A stretch of 64,000 nt of DNA from Enterococcus rotai. GTDB lineage: Bacteria > Bacillota > Bacilli > Lactobacillales > Enterococcaceae. The position numbers were made by a program, and so were the translations under genes. Of this stretch, positions 25,345 to 36,672 are shown one piece after another. The notes under the pieces are model-generated. The model made no database searches. It was not told where the DNA came from and saw only the letters and a list, made by a program, of their open reading frames with translations. Location: positions 2,925,336 to 2,989,335 of the forward strand of contig NZ_CP013655.1 in the NCBI RefSeq assembly GCF_001465345.1, written 5' to 3'. How positions within the stretch are numbered: position 1 is the first letter of the stretch; each line of letters starts with the position of its first letter.

Positions 25345-26214
25345 ATGAACAATAAGATCACAGGCCACACGAGATTGGCTGCACTATTTGCTACACCGAT
25401 TCGTCACAGTGTTTCACCAATGATCCATAATACAGCTTTTCAAACACTAGGAATCGACGCGGTCTATCTTGCTTTTGAAGTGGGAACAGACAGATTAAAA
25501 CAAGCAATCGATTCAATCAAGAACTTGGATATGATAGGGGCTAATCTATCAATGCCAAACAAAATATTAGCAGTGGAATATATGGATGAGCTAAGTGAAG
25601 CTGCTCGCTTGATCGGCGCTGTCAACACGATTACGAATGATCAAGGTAAGCTGACAGGACATAATACAGATGGCACCGGATTTATGAGAAGCTTGCAAGA
25701 CATTGAAGTTGATCTTATTGGTAAAAAAATGACAATCATCGGTGCAGGTGGTGCAGCTACAGCCATTATTGTTCAAGCAGCATTAGATGGTGTTAAGGAA
25801 ATCACTGTTTATAATCGAAAAGATGATTTCTACGATAAAATTAAAGAAAAATTAGCGTATATTTCTGAAAATACCAACTGTACAATTAACTTACATGACT
25901 TATCTGATGAAGCCGCTTTGGCTGAAGATGTAGCAGAAAGTGCCTTATTACTAAACGCAACTGGTGTCGGAATGAAGCCGTTAGAAGGTCAAACACCGAT
26001 CCAAGATTTTTCGATCATTCGGCCAGACTTAGCTGTCTGCGATGTTATTTATACACCTAGAGAAACAGAATTTCTAAAACAAGCACGGTTACGTGGCGCT
26101 AAAACCAACAACGGTTTAGGCATGCTGCTATATCAAGGAGCTGCAGCATTTGAAAAATGGACAGGACAAGAAATGCCAATAGAAATCGTAAAACCAATTA
26201 TTGAAAACAACTAA
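25345..26214 (+). CDS. aroE: Shikimate dehydrogenase
   Basis: AroE reduces 3-dehydroshikimate to shikimate with NADPH. The substrate-binding N-terminus has ATPIRHSVSPMIHNTAF (about residues 16-32, with the SxS-type shikimate contacts in HSVSPMIHN). NLSMPNK corresponds to the catalytic Lys/Asn loop (usually NVTxPxK), with Lys near residue 72. The NADP site GAGGAATAI is near residues 132-140, and the C-terminal GLGMLLYQGAAAFE segment is present. At 289 residues the length is normal. It is the first structural gene after the attenuator, with GAGGAGG upstream. Confidence 0.94.
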   Translation: MNNKITGHTRLAALFATPIRHSVSPMIHNTAFQTLGIDAVYLAFEVGTDRLKQAIDSIKNLDMIGANLSMPNKILAVEYMDELSEAARLIGAVNTITNDQGKLTGHNTDGTGFMRSLQDIEVDLIGKKMTIIGAGGAATAIIVQAALDGVKEITVYNRKDDFYDKIKEKLAYISENTNCTINLHDLSDEAALAEDVAESALLLNATGVGMKPLEGQTPIQDFSIIRPDLAVCDVIYTPRETEFLKQARLRGAKTNNGLGMLLYQGAAAFEKWTGQEMPIEIVKPIIENN

Positions 26215-26243
26215 ATTAGAATTGACTGAAGGAGAGAATATAC

Positions 26244-27269
26244 ATGATCGTAATTATGAAATCAGAAGCAACAAAGGCACAAATCAAATCGGTGATTGAA
26301 CGAGTAAAAAAAGAGGGACTAGAAGTTCATCTAAGTGAAGGCAAAGAGCAAACCATCATTGGTTTGGTTGGTGACACAAGAAAAATGCAAGATGTAGCAT
26401 TTAATAGTTACGATGGTGTTGAAAACGCAGTAAGAATTTCCTTAACATACAAATTAACAAGTCGGGAATTTCACCCAGAAAACACAGTTGTGGATGTTGA
26501 TGGCATTAAGATAGGCGATGGAAGTATGACGATGATGGCTGGCCCTTGTTCGATTGAAAGTTTAGATCAAATCCGTGAATGTGCCAGAATTGCTAAAGCT
26601 GGCGGCGCAACGATTTTACGTGGTGGAGCATTTAAACCTAGAACCTCTCCATACGCGTTTCAAGGATTAGAAGAAGAAGGCTTGAAGTACATTCGTCAAG
26701 CAGCCGATGAATTTGACATGAAAGTTATTACAGAAGTCATGGATGAAGCGCATATTGATATGATTGCTCAATACAGTGATATTTTGCAAATTGGTGCGAG
26801 AAATATGCAAAACTTCAAATTATTACAAGCAGTTGGAAAAACAGGTAAACCAATTGGCTTAAAACGCGGTATTTCTGGTACAATTGATGAGTGGTTAAAT
26901 GCTGCGGAGTACATTGCGGCACAAGGTAACTTCAATGTGATGTTCATTGAACGTGGGATTCGTACCTACGAAACAGCCACACGTAATACGTTGGATTTGA
27001 GTGCTGTACCACTAATTAAAAAGCTAAGCCATTTTCCGATTATTGTTGACCCTAGTCACGGAGTTGGGATTTGGGACCTAGTTCCGCCAATGGCACGTGC
27101 AGGAGTTGCTGCTGGTGCAGATGGATTAATCGTTGAAATCCATCCAGATCCAGTTAATGCGTGGTCTGATGGTCCACAATCACTAAACGAAAAAACTTAC
27201 ATGCGAATGATGCAAGAAGTTCATATTATGGAAAAAGCAATGAAAGAAATCAATGCTTTAGGAGAATAA
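26244..27269 (+). CDS. aroF: 3-deoxy-7-phosphoheptulonate synthase (type I beta)
   Basis: This enzyme condenses phosphoenolpyruvate and erythrose 4-phosphate to DAHP, the entry step of the shikimate pathway. The N-terminal ferredoxin-like regulatory domain (about 1-70, [21 protein letters not shown]) precedes the TIM-barrel core. [10 protein letters not shown] and [16 protein letters not shown] mark the active site, as do the IGARNMQNF and DPSHGVG motifs. At 341 residues it is the DAHPS/KDPS-like class I-beta form. The regulatory domain suggests feedback inhibition by an aromatic product; which one is not readable. Confidence 0.93.
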   Translation: MIVIMKSEATKAQIKSVIERVKKEGLEVHLSEGKEQTIIGLVGDTRKMQDVAFNSYDGVENAVRISLTYKLTSREFHPENTVVDVDGIKIGDGSMTMMAGPCSIESLDQIRECARIAKAGGATILRGGAFKPRTSPYAFQGLEEEGLKYIRQAADEFDMKVITEVMDEAHIDMIAQYSDILQIGARNMQNFKLLQAVGKTGKPIGLKRGISGTIDEWLNAAEYIAAQGNFNVMFIERGIRTYETATRNTLDLSAVPLIKKLSHFPIIVDPSHGVGIWDLVPPMARAGVAAGADGLIVEIHPDPVNAWSDGPQSLNEKTYMRMMQEVHIMEKAMKEINALGE

Positions 27270-27335
27270 AGGAACGAAATTAGGGCATAGATAAAGGTTA
27301 GTATTTCTTTTTAATAAAAAATAGGAGTTGAAAAA

Positions 27336-28397
27336 ATGAAACTCACGGTCAATTTACCAAACCATTCTTATGATTTAACCATTGAAAAAGGACTGTTGAA
27401 AGATATCGGTTCTTGGGTAAAAGCGTTATGGGCACCGCAAAAAGTTGTGATCATAACTGATACTAATGTTCAGCCTTTGTATGGTGAAGCAGTCTCCAAA
27501 CGTTTACTAGAAGCTGGTTTTGAGCCTGCAACTTTTGTGATCGATGCAGGTGAACAAAGTAAAAGCCTGACTGTCGCTGCTGAAATCTACGATTTTCTAG
27601 CAGATAAAGGATTGACTAGGAGTGATGGGATTATCGCCTTAGGTGGTGGCGTTGTGGGTGATTTAGCAGGTTTTATTGCGTCAACATATATGCGTGGTTT
27701 GCATTTTTTACAAGTTCCAACGACGTTGTTGGCACAAGTAGATAGTAGTATTGGTGGTAAAACAGCCGTCAATACGACTAAAGCTAAAAATCTAGTTGGA
27801 ACATTTGCTCAGCCGGATGGCGTTTTAATTGATCCTGATACGTTGAACACCTTAGAGGTTCGACGTGTTAGAGAAGGGATTGCTGAAATCATTAAATCAG
27901 CTGCGATTGCAGATAAGCATTTATGGCAAAAATTGGCTGATTTGACTGATGAGCATGATTTGATTTTACATGCAGTAGACATCATTGCTGCTTGCTGTAA
28001 AATAAAACGAAAAGTAGTAGAAGAAGATGAATTAGATAATGGTGTTCGTTTACTTCTCAATTTCGGGCATACGATCGGTCATGCATTAGAAAATACAGCT
28101 GGTTACGGTAACTTAACGCATGGTGAAGGGGTTGCAATCGGGATGAGCCAGATCACCAGAGTCGCTGAAAGTAAAAAATTAACGCCGAGCGGTACGACAG
28201 ACCAACTGAATAAAATGATCCAAAAATTTCATTTGCCGATCACCTCAGAGTTGTGGGATCAAGAACAACTGTATAGTGCGTTGACACATGATAAAAAAGC
28301 GCGCGGCGGAAAAATCAATATTATTTTATTAGAAACGATCGGTCATGCAAAAATTGTTCGTATTCCAATCGAAGAAATGAAGAGTTATTTAGACTAA
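27336..28397 (+). CDS. aroB: 3-dehydroquinate synthase
   Basis: AroB converts DAHP to 3-dehydroquinate with NAD+ and a divalent metal. [19 protein letters not shown] (nucleotide site, about residues 105-123), [21 protein letters not shown] (about 129-149, cited by its [11 protein letters not shown] part), the AEIIKSA helix and the metal ligand motif [11 protein letters not shown] with later HGEGVAIGM are all intact. The length of 353 is typical. It contrasts with the degenerate AroB-like gene at 16457. A long run-on to aroC contains a structured element. Confidence 0.95.
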   Translation: MKLTVNLPNHSYDLTIEKGLLKDIGSWVKALWAPQKVVIITDTNVQPLYGEAVSKRLLEAGFEPATFVIDAGEQSKSLTVAAEIYDFLADKGLTRSDGIIALGGGVVGDLAGFIASTYMRGLHFLQVPTTLLAQVDSSIGGKTAVNTTKAKNLVGTFAQPDGVLIDPDTLNTLEVRRVREGIAEIIKSAAIADKHLWQKLADLTDEHDLILHAVDIIAACCKIKRKVVEEDELDNGVRLLLNFGHTIGHALENTAGYGNLTHGEGVAIGMSQITRVAESKKLTPSGTTDQLNKMIQKFHLPITSELWDQEQLYSALTHDKKARGGKINIILLETIGHAKIVRIPIEEMKSYLD

Positions 28398-28460
28398 CTA
28401 GCAACGAGTGTTAGCTTTTCTGTTTTCCAGGCGAGCTTAAACGGGCTTATTACGCTTTTA

Positions 28461-28728
28461 CTTTGAAACATGCCAAGAAATACAACGAAGTAATGAGTTG
28501 ATATTGATTGGTACAAGGTGACTGAAAGGAACGTTACTTCCATCAGTTATTAAGATGTTGAAAAGTGCAAGGTGAAGCAAAGCGGAACGTTGTTACCATA
28601 TCTAGCTGCACGGGCTAGCTCTTCGGAAAAAAGATAAAAATTGAATGTGGCAAAAAGCACCACAGTCAATTTTTCCTATTTTTCTGTCAGAGCTGAACGA
28701 GCCCGTTACACTTTTAAAATTAGGAGGA
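28461..28728 (+). repeat. Multi-hairpin leader element, copy A (upstream of aroC)
   Basis: This roughly 268-nt element is repeated upstream of aroA (31049-31352). Hairpin 1 is TGACTGA/TCAGTTA at 28519-28549 and hairpin 2 CTAGC/GCTAG at 28602-28618. Hairpin 3 spans 28636-28674, with 9 bp + A-G mismatch + 5 bp and an A-rich loop. It ends at the AGGAGG of aroC. The tail motif (GAGCTGAACGAGC...CTTTTA) also has a related copy before the element at about 28430-28460. 28398-28420 has a weak CTAAC/GTTAG hairpin. Confidence 0.8.
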
Positions 28729-28734
28729 AATCAC

Positions 28735-29901
28735 ATGCGTTTTATTACTGCGGGAGAATCACACGGACCAGAATTGACAGCAATTATCGAAGGCTTACCA
28801 GCAGGGTTGCCATTGTCACCTGAGGATATTAATTTAGAGCTAGCAAGAAGACAAGGTGGATATGGTCGTGGCGGTAGAATGTTGATTGAAAAAGATCAAG
28901 TAAGAATCACTTCAGGCATTCGTCACGGAAAAACATTAGGTTCGCCAGTGACATTAGTGGTTGAGAACAAAGATTGGAAAAACTGGACATCGGTTATGTC
29001 GATCGAAAAAGTCACGGAAAAAGAGAAGAAGATTCGCCGCGTTAACAAACCACGTCCTGGTCATGCTGATTTGGTTGGCGGCATTAAATACCAGCATGAT
29101 GATCTTAGAAATGTCTTAGAACGCTCCTCAGCACGCGAAACAACTATGCGTGTGGCAATTGGAGCCGTTGCTAAAAAACTGTTGAAAGAGCTAGATATCG
29201 AAGTAGCGGGGCATGTGGCCATATTAGGTGGAATCAAAGCTGAAATTCCAGATAATTTAACCGTTCAAGAAATTCAAGAACGTTCAGAAAAATCCGACGT
29301 TCGAGTTCTTGACCCTTCAGTTGAACAAGAAATTCGTGATCTGATAGATAAAACTAAGAAAAATGGTGATACGATCGGTGGAGTGGTCGAAGTTGTTGTC
29401 GGCGGTGTGCCGATTGGATTAGGCAGTTATGTCCAATGGGATCGCAAGTTAGATGCGAAAATTGCTCAAGCCGTTACCAGTATCAATGCTTTTAAAGGGG
29501 TTGAATTTGGGATTGGTTTTGAAATGGGCTTTAAACCAGGCAGCCAAGTTATGGATGAAATTGTCTGGGATCAAGCAACTGGGTATACAAGAACTTCAAA
29601 CAATCTAGGTGGTTTTGAAGGTGGTATGACAAATGGAATGCCAATCGTTGTTAGAGGTGTTATGAAGCCGATTCCGACATTGTATAAACCTTTACAAAGT
29701 GTCAATATCGATACAAAAGAGCCGTACAAAGCAAGCGTAGAGCGTTCTGACAGTACTGCTGTGCCCGCTGCTAGTGTTGTTTGTGAAGCGGTTGTGGCAA
29801 CAGAAGTTGCTCAAGCAATGTTGGAAAAATTTGGTAGCGATGCTTTTGAACAAATGAAAGCAGAAGTTGACTCTTACCGCCGCTATACTCAAACGTTTTA
29901 A
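28735..29901 (+). CDS. aroC: Chorismate synthase
   Basis: AroC converts EPSP to chorismate using reduced FMN as catalyst. The family signatures are present: [11 protein letters not shown] at the N-terminus, [10 protein letters not shown] (about residues 43-52), the [13 protein letters not shown] region, [14 protein letters not shown] and the C-terminal [13 protein letters not shown] with GG...GFEGGMTNG. At 388 residues it is normal. The frame is open from 28645 through the leader element, but ATG 28735 with AGGAGG is the true start. It is preceded by the structured element, which may modulate its expression within the operon. Confidence 0.95.
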   Translation: MRFITAGESHGPELTAIIEGLPAGLPLSPEDINLELARRQGGYGRGGRMLIEKDQVRITSGIRHGKTLGSPVTLVVENKDWKNWTSVMSIEKVTEKEKKIRRVNKPRPGHADLVGGIKYQHDDLRNVLERSSARETTMRVAIGAVAKKLLKELDIEVAGHVAILGGIKAEIPDNLTVQEIQERSEKSDVRVLDPSVEQEIRDLIDKTKKNGDTIGGVVEVVVGGVPIGLGSYVQWDRKLDAKIAQAVTSINAFKGVEFGIGFEMGFKPGSQVMDEIVWDQATGYTRTSNNLGGFEGGMTNGMPIVVRGVMKPIPTLYKPLQSVNIDTKEPYKASVERSDSTAVPAASVVCEAVVATEVAQAMLEKFGSDAFEQMKAEVDSYRRYTQTF

Positions 29902-29931
29902 TTCAAATTAAAAAATGGAGAGTGAAGCGGA

Positions 29932-31029
29932 ATGGATAAAAAGGTTTTGATCATTGGATTAGGCTTGATCGGCAGTTCAATTGCTTTATGTATAAAAAAA
30001 GAGCATCCAGCTGTAACGATCATCGGGATGGATAATCAAGAAAGTTCTGTAGACTTTGCGTTAAAGCGAAAAATCATTGACCAAAAAGAGAGCACAATTG
30101 AAACAGCAGCGGTACAAGCAGATATTATTTTTTTATGTACGCCTGTTAAAAGTATGTTGAACCAACTCAAACTATTAGGAACCTTGTCATTAAAACCAGA
30201 GGTAATCATAACAGATGTTGGCAGTACGAAATTAGAAATTATTGAAACAGCTCAAGCAGCTGGGTTAAAAACGTTTATCGGTGGACATCCTATGGCAGGC
30301 TCACATAAATCTGGTGTGACGGCAGCGGATGAAAACTTATTTGAAAATGCGTATTATATTTTAACCGCTTCAGAAGATGGAACACAAAAGCAAGTCCAGC
30401 AATTACAAACCATTTTACAAGGAACACGAGCAAAATTTGTGGTTCTTACAGCAGAGGAACATGATCAAATTACAGGAATGCTCAGTCACTTACCACATAT
30501 TATTGCAGCGGGTCTAGTCAACCAAAGTAAGGTTTTCAATGAAGAACATCCCCGCTCACGACAATTAGCGGCTGGCGGTTTTCGTGATATTACCCGGATC
30601 GCTTCTTCTGATCCGCAAATGTGGACTGATATTTTGCTGAGTAATAAAGAGGCGTTATTAACGTTGATGCATTCATGGCAAACTGAAATGGAACAAGTTT
30701 CCGATTGGATCCAAAATGAAAATAGTGAAGCGATTTATCAGTTTTTCTATGAAGCAAAAGAAACAAGAAATCAAATGCCTGTTCACAAAGAGGGCGCAAT
30801 TCCAGCCTTCTATGATTTATTTGTTGACGTACCGGATGTCCCAGGTGTGATTGCAGAGATTACAGGTTTATTAGGTAAAGCAAACCTCTCGTTGATTAAT
30901 TTGAAAATTCTTGAAACTCGGGAAGATATTTACGGTATTTTACAATTAACCTTTAAAAGGCAGGATGATTTAGAAAAAGCGAAAGTGACTATTGAAAAAG
31001 AGACAGAATATTTGTGCTATGAAAAATGA
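29932..31029 (+). CDS. tyrA: Prephenate dehydrogenase with ACT domain
   Basis: TyrA oxidatively decarboxylates prephenate to 4-hydroxyphenylpyruvate with NAD+, the Tyr branch. The Rossmann motif GLGLIGSSIA is at residues 8-17. The catalytic His lies in GHPMAGSHKSG (about 121-131), and MLSHLPHI follows near 180. A C-terminal ACT domain (about 294-360, FVDVPDVPGVIAEITGLLG) probably gives allosteric inhibition by tyrosine. At 365 residues it is the Firmicutes two-domain form. It follows aroC closely and precedes the second leader element. Confidence 0.94.
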   Translation: MDKKVLIIGLGLIGSSIALCIKKEHPAVTIIGMDNQESSVDFALKRKIIDQKESTIETAAVQADIIFLCTPVKSMLNQLKLLGTLSLKPEVIITDVGSTKLEIIETAQAAGLKTFIGGHPMAGSHKSGVTAADENLFENAYYILTASEDGTQKQVQQLQTILQGTRAKFVVLTAEEHDQITGMLSHLPHIIAAGLVNQSKVFNEEHPRSRQLAAGGFRDITRIASSDPQMWTDILLSNKEALLTLMHSWQTEMEQVSDWIQNENSEAIYQFFYEAKETRNQMPVHKEGAIPAFYDLFVDVPDVPGVIAEITGLLGKANLSLINLKILETREDIYGILQLTFKRQDDLEKAKVTIEKETEYLCYEK

Positions 31030-31048
31030 GATTTTGTATAGTAGTTGC

Positions 31049-32639
<1,591 letters not shown>

Positions 32640-32656
32640 TAAACGGAGGAATGAAG

Positions 32657-33157
32657 ATGAAGGGGATTATTTTAATTGGTTTTATGGGAGCGGGGAAAAC
32701 CACTGTGGGAAAACTGCTTTCAGAAAAAACGGGTATGGAACACATCGATTTTGATGATAAAATCGTTGAAGAAATAGGAATGACAATTCAAGAATATTTT
32801 GATTTACACGGTGAAGAAGCATTTAGAGAACGAGAAACGAATGTCTTAAAACGCTATATTGATCATAATCAAGTTGTATCAACAGGTGGCGGCATTGTCA
32901 TGAGACCGGAGAATCGGGAACTATTAAAGCAAATGGCACCTGTTATCTATTTACAAACAAAGCCAGAAGTGTTTATTCCGCGTTTAAAACACGATCATAC
33001 CACTGTTAGACCTTTAGTTGTGTCAAAATCCCCAGAGGAAATTAGACAGGTTTTTGAGCCTCGTATCCCTTTTTATGAAGAGAGTTCTAGCTTAGTTGTT
33101 GCGACAGATGATCGAACGCCAGAAGAGATTGTTCATGAAATTCTAGAAAATATATAG
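32657..33157 (+). CDS. aroK: Shikimate kinase
   Basis: AroK phosphorylates shikimate with ATP. The P-loop GFMGAGKTT is at residues 7-15. The Mg/shikimate residues DFDDKIVEE are near 30-38, and the RE...RETNVL segment with Arg contacts follows. GGGI (about 79-82) and the lid RPL with RIPFYEESS end the fold. ATG 32657 has GGAGG 7 nt upstream and gives 166 residues. ATG 32651 and the open frame back to 32636, overlapping the aroA stop, are less likely starts. Confidence 0.92.
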   Translation: MKGIILIGFMGAGKTTVGKLLSEKTGMEHIDFDDKIVEEIGMTIQEYFDLHGEEAFRERETNVLKRYIDHNQVVSTGGGIVMRPENRELLKQMAPVIYLQTKPEVFIPRLKHDHTTVRPLVVSKSPEEIRQVFEPRIPFYEESSSLVVATDDRTPEEIVHEILENI

Positions 33158-33169
33158 GTAGGTGAGTCA

Positions 33170-34018
33170 ATGAAAGTCGGTTATTTAGGTCCAGAAGCTT
33201 CTTTTACTCATAATGCAACTAGAACTGCCTTTCCAAATGAGGAATTGGTTTCGTATCATTCAATTCCTGCGTGTATTAAAGGGGTTGAATTTGGGGAGGT
33301 CGATCTAGGCGTCGTACCAATTGAAAATACGATTGAAGGCTCTGTTAACACTACGGTAGATTATCTTTTTCATCAGACAACCATTCCGGTCGGAGCCGAA
33401 ATTGTACTACCGATCTATCAACAATTTATGGTGTCTAAAAAGAATCAAGCGCGATGGCTTGAAACAACGAAAATCATGTCACATCCACAAGCTTTAGCGC
33501 AATCACAAGAATTTATTCGTACTTATTTTCCACTGGCTGAGCTTGAGGCAACACCATCCACTGCCTATGCCGCAAATTTTGTTGCCAGTCATCCAAACCA
33601 AAAAATCGCAGCGATTGCACCGAAAATGTCTGCTGAAACGTATGATCTTGAAATAGTTGGGAAAGATATTCAAGATGTAGAAATCAATCAAACACGATTT
33701 TGGGTTTTAGGCGCCGAAAAAATTGAGTTACCAATTCAATCAGAACACCAGAAGCTGACAATTGCTTTGACGATGCCAAATAATATGCCAGGTGCACTGC
33801 ATAAAGCATTATCAGCATTTAGCTGGCGAGATATTGACTTGAGCAAAATCGAGTCACGTCCATTAAAAACAACATTGGGAGAATATTTCTTTTTAATTGA
33901 TATCAACGTTCAAAAACCACAATTATTACTGGATAACGCTTTAGAAGAAATACGTTTAATGGGTGGAACTGTAAAAATATTCGGAAATTATGCGATTCAT
34001 CCAATCAACGGGGTATAA
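33170..34018 (+). CDS. pheA: Prephenate dehydratase
   Basis: PheA converts prephenate to phenylpyruvate, the Phe branch. The catalytic domain has YLGPEASFTHNA at residues 4-15, VVPIENTIEGSVNTT (about 48-62) and the TRF motif in NQTRFWVLG (about 177). A C-terminal ACT domain (about 197-275) contains the phenylalanine-binding ESRP motif in KIESRPLKTTLGEYFF. There is no chorismate mutase fusion, and none is seen elsewhere in the window. The 282-residue length is typical for Gram-positive PheA. A weak terminator follows. Confidence 0.94.
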   Translation: MKVGYLGPEASFTHNATRTAFPNEELVSYHSIPACIKGVEFGEVDLGVVPIENTIEGSVNTTVDYLFHQTTIPVGAEIVLPIYQQFMVSKKNQARWLETTKIMSHPQALAQSQEFIRTYFPLAELEATPSTAYAANFVASHPNQKIAAIAPKMSAETYDLEIVGKDIQDVEINQTRFWVLGAEKIELPIQSEHQKLTIALTMPNNMPGALHKALSAFSWRDIDLSKIESRPLKTTLGEYFFLIDINVQKPQLLLDNALEEIRLMGGTVKIFGNYAIHPINGV

Positions 34019-34041
34019 AGATCTGAAAAGGTCTTTTTATT
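34017..34041 (+). terminator. Terminator after pheA
   Basis: AAAGATC pairs with GGTCTTT and is followed by Ts. The stem is short, so some read-through to the LCP gene is possible. Confidence 0.6.
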
Positions 34042-34129
34042 TTTTGTTAAATTTTAACTAACTAATAGGAATTTCTATTAAAATAAGGTATGCTTATAAC
34101 TGTTGTTAATTGATAGTGAGGTGGAAATA

Positions 34130-35275
34130 ATGAGCCGCGTGGATCGTTATAAACATATACATGATAAAGCAAAACCAATAGAAGAGAAAAATTCCTTTAA
34201 TCCTAGAAAAGAAAAAAATCATTCTGAAGAACCTAGACAAAGCTATTATCGAGGACTAGAAACATTTCCTGACCAAGAGCCCACAGAGCATCAGGAAAAC
34301 TATTCGGGACAAGACAATTCAAATGGCCCGTCAAAACAAATACCCAAAAAAGAGAAAAAACCAAAAAAAATCAGAAAAAAGAGAAGATTTAGTTGGCCTA
34401 AAAGAATTGCATTATTCTTTGTCTTGCTGATTGTTTTAGCTGTAGGATTCTTTTTTAAAGGTAAATCATATGCAGAAAATGATGCATCTTTGCCTAAAGA
34501 AGCACTTGAAACATTTAATGGTGTGAAAAGTGCAAACGGCGCCAACAATATTTTGATTTTGGGTAGTGATACAAGAGGAGAAGATGCTGGACGTGCAGAT
34601 ACCATAATGGTACTACAATTAGACGGACCATCTAAAAAGCCTAAATTGATTTCATTTATGCGAGATATATTCGTTGATATTCCAGGCTATGATGCAAATA
34701 AAATCAACGCTTCTTATGCTCTAGGCGGTGCGGATTTAGTTCGCCAAACATTAGCGGAAAATTTCAATATTCAATGTAGATATTATGCGAAAGTTGATTT
34801 TCAATCCTTTGAAAAAATTGTTGATTCGATGTTCCCAAGCGGAGTTAAAATCGATGCTGAAAAAGACTTGAATTTAGATGGTGTCGATATCGCCAAAGGG
34901 CAGCAAAGTATGGACGGGCATACACTTTTACAATATTCTCGTTTTAGAAAAGATGAAGAAGGCGACTTTGGTCGTGTTCGCCGTCAGCAACAAGTGATGT
35001 CGGCTGTTATGGGGCAGTTGAAAAATCCTTTAGCATTACTTCGTACACCTGAATCATTAGGACGTTTAGTTGGTTATATGTCTACAGATATCCCGACGAC
35101 GTTTATGTTGAAAAATGGTCCTTCTTTGATGCTAAAAGGTGGAAGTGGGATTGAACGCTTAGCGGTTCCAGTAGAAGGTTCATGGAGTAACGATGAAAGC
35201 TACTATGCTGGGAGCATTCTTCAAATTGATTTAGAAACGAATCAAAAGGCAGTTCAAGAATTTCTTGGGCAATGA
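34130..35275 (+). CDS. LytR-CpsA-Psr family wall polymer ligase
   Basis: LCP proteins attach wall teichoic acids or other anionic glycopolymers from lipid carriers to peptidoglycan. A long basic cytoplasmic N-terminus (about 1-85, rich in Lys and Glu) is followed by one membrane helix (about 88-107, RIALFFVLLIVLAVGFFF). The extracellular LCP domain (about 138-300) contains NILILGSDTRGEDAGRADTIMVL (shown as LGSDTRGEDAGRADT) and the arginines of RDIFVDIPG that bind the pyrophosphate. ATG 34130 has GAGGTGG upstream. In E. faecalis a psr gene sits at this position after pheA, in agreement with the layout. Confidence 0.9.
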   Translation: MSRVDRYKHIHDKAKPIEEKNSFNPRKEKNHSEEPRQSYYRGLETFPDQEPTEHQENYSGQDNSNGPSKQIPKKEKKPKKIRKKRRFSWPKRIALFFVLLIVLAVGFFFKGKSYAENDASLPKEALETFNGVKSANGANNILILGSDTRGEDAGRADTIMVLQLDGPSKKPKLISFMRDIFVDIPGYDANKINASYALGGADLVRQTLAENFNIQCRYYAKVDFQSFEKIVDSMFPSGVKIDAEKDLNLDGVDIAKGQQSMDGHTLLQYSRFRKDEEGDFGRVRRQQQVMSAVMGQLKNPLALLRTPESLGRLVGYMSTDIPTTFMLKNGPSLMLKGGSGIERLAVPVEGSWSNDESYYAGSILQIDLETNQKAVQEFLGQ

Positions 35276-35350
35276 GGATTTTATTTAAATATTAACTGAT
35301 TTATGCTATATTTATACTAACGTGCAAAATGAGTGAAACGAGGTTACAAA

Positions 35351-36199
35351 ATGAAAATTGCTGTTGTGACAGATAGTACAGCCTATTTACCCGAGCGAAT
35401 TAAGAACTCTCCTAATCTGTTTATTATCCCCATTCCAGTTATTTTAGATGGTAAGATATATAACGAAGGTGTCGATATCGAAGCTGATGAATATTATGAG
35501 CTATTAAATAATAGTAACGAGTTTCCAACAACTTCTCAACCTGCATTAGGCGAAGTGATTGAACTCTACAAAGAAATTGCTGCTAAGGGATATGATACGA
35601 TTATCAGTATTCATCTTTCTTCTGGGATTTCAGGTTTTGTGAATACATTATTTTCACTAACGGATTCAATCGATGGTGTTACACTTTATCCTTATGACTC
35701 TAAAATTACAAGTGTGCCAATGGGGCATATGGTAGAAGCTGCTTTAGATTTAATCAAAGAAAATGCTAGTCTAGAAGATATTTTTGCTAAGCTAGACATC
35801 ATTCGTGATAACACGTACGCTTATTTAATTGTTGAGGATTTGAACAATTTGGTACGTGGTGGTCGTTTAACGAATGGAGCAGCTCTGATTGCCGGTTTAT
35901 TAAAAATCAAGCCGATTTTGACTTTTGAAGATGGTAAAATTGTCTTATTTGAAAAAATCCGTTCAACTAAAAAGGCCTTTGCTCGTGCAGAGGCAATTAT
36001 CGGTAAACGGGACCAAGAAATTGGCCGACCCGTTAAATTATATGTGATTCATGCCAACAACTTAGCTGTTGCTGAGGAAGAAAAAGCAAAACTTCAAATT
36101 AAGTATCCAAATGCAGTTATTGAAATCGGTCATTTTAACCCTGTTATTGGGACTCATCTCGGTGAGAAAGCTATTGCTCTTTGTATTTCAGCGCAATAA
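35351..36199 (+). CDS. DegV family fatty-acid-binding protein
   Basis: This 282-residue DegV-fold protein binds a fatty acid between its two domains, and FakB-type members deliver it to the FakA kinase. The N-terminal VTDSTAYLP (about 5-13) matches the family start, followed by FPTTSQPALGE (about 58-68), where the Thr/Ser pair contacts the carboxylate. HLSSGISGFVNT (about 89-100) and GGRLTNGAALIAGLL (about 171-185) follow. ATG 35351 has GAGG upstream. FakA is not in the window, so a FakB role is inferred from the family. Confidence 0.87.
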   Translation: MKIAVVTDSTAYLPERIKNSPNLFIIPIPVILDGKIYNEGVDIEADEYYELLNNSNEFPTTSQPALGEVIELYKEIAAKGYDTIISIHLSSGISGFVNTLFSLTDSIDGVTLYPYDSKITSVPMGHMVEAALDLIKENASLEDIFAKLDIIRDNTYAYLIVEDLNNLVRGGRLTNGAALIAGLLKIKPILTFEDGKIVLFEKIRSTKKAFARAEAIIGKRDQEIGRPVKLYVIHANNLAVAEEEKAKLQIKYPNAVIEIGHFNPVIGTHLGEKAIALCISAQ

Positions 36200-36212
36200 A
36201 TAAATTATATTA

Positions 36213-36263
36213 AAATAAGGATGAAACAAAACGATTCTTTCGTTTTGCTTCATCCTTATTTCG
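36213..36263 (+). terminator. Terminator after the DegV gene
   Basis: AATAAGGATGAA and CAAAACGA pair with TCGTTTTG and TTCATCCTTATT. It resembles the hairpin at 19445-19495. Confidence 0.88.
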
Positions 36264-36457
36264 ATTCTTAAAAAGTATTTTTGAGGTTGACGATCAACTA
36301 TCAATGTGTGACTAAACGTATACTTCAACTAAAAAGAAATAGTATGCTACAATAATAGAAAGAGAATCCTTTTTTACTACAATCAATAAAAAATAACAAT
36401 TCAATAGTCATTTTTCTTTAAAAGTAAGGTATACTTAAAGAAAAGGAGGGCGAGTGG

Positions 36458-36646
36458 ATGAATCTAATAGAAGAACGTTTACAAAAAGAAAAAATGAAAC
36501 AAGTTCAACTGCTCGCTGCATATTATCAAGTAGTTAATCGATTGCCGCTAGGCGTTAAGCGTGATCAGATGATTCGTGATATATTAGCTTGCAAAGATAA
36601 AATAAAAAAAATCAATCAACAACTAACAGAGTTAAATAAAGGTTGA
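36458..36646 (+). CDS. Small hypothetical protein, helical
   Basis: This 62-residue protein is basic and predicted mainly helical, possibly a short coiled coil (RLQKEKMKQVQLLAAYYQVVN and a KIKKINQQLTEL tail). It has a strong ribosome site AAGGAGGG before ATG 36458. No signal or membrane segment is seen and I recognise no family. It is followed after 26 nt by another unknown gene, so the three small genes here may form one unit upstream of the antiporter. Confidence 0.6.
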   Translation: MNLIEERLQKEKMKQVQLLAAYYQVVNRLPLGVKRDQMIRDILACKDKIKKINQQLTELNKG

Positions 36647-36672
36647 AATTCTATTTTTAAGAGGAGCGTATT

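Noticed and set aside
28641-28823. Small protein overlapping aroC start
   Set aside because: It runs through the structured leader and into aroC in another frame; no ribosome site.
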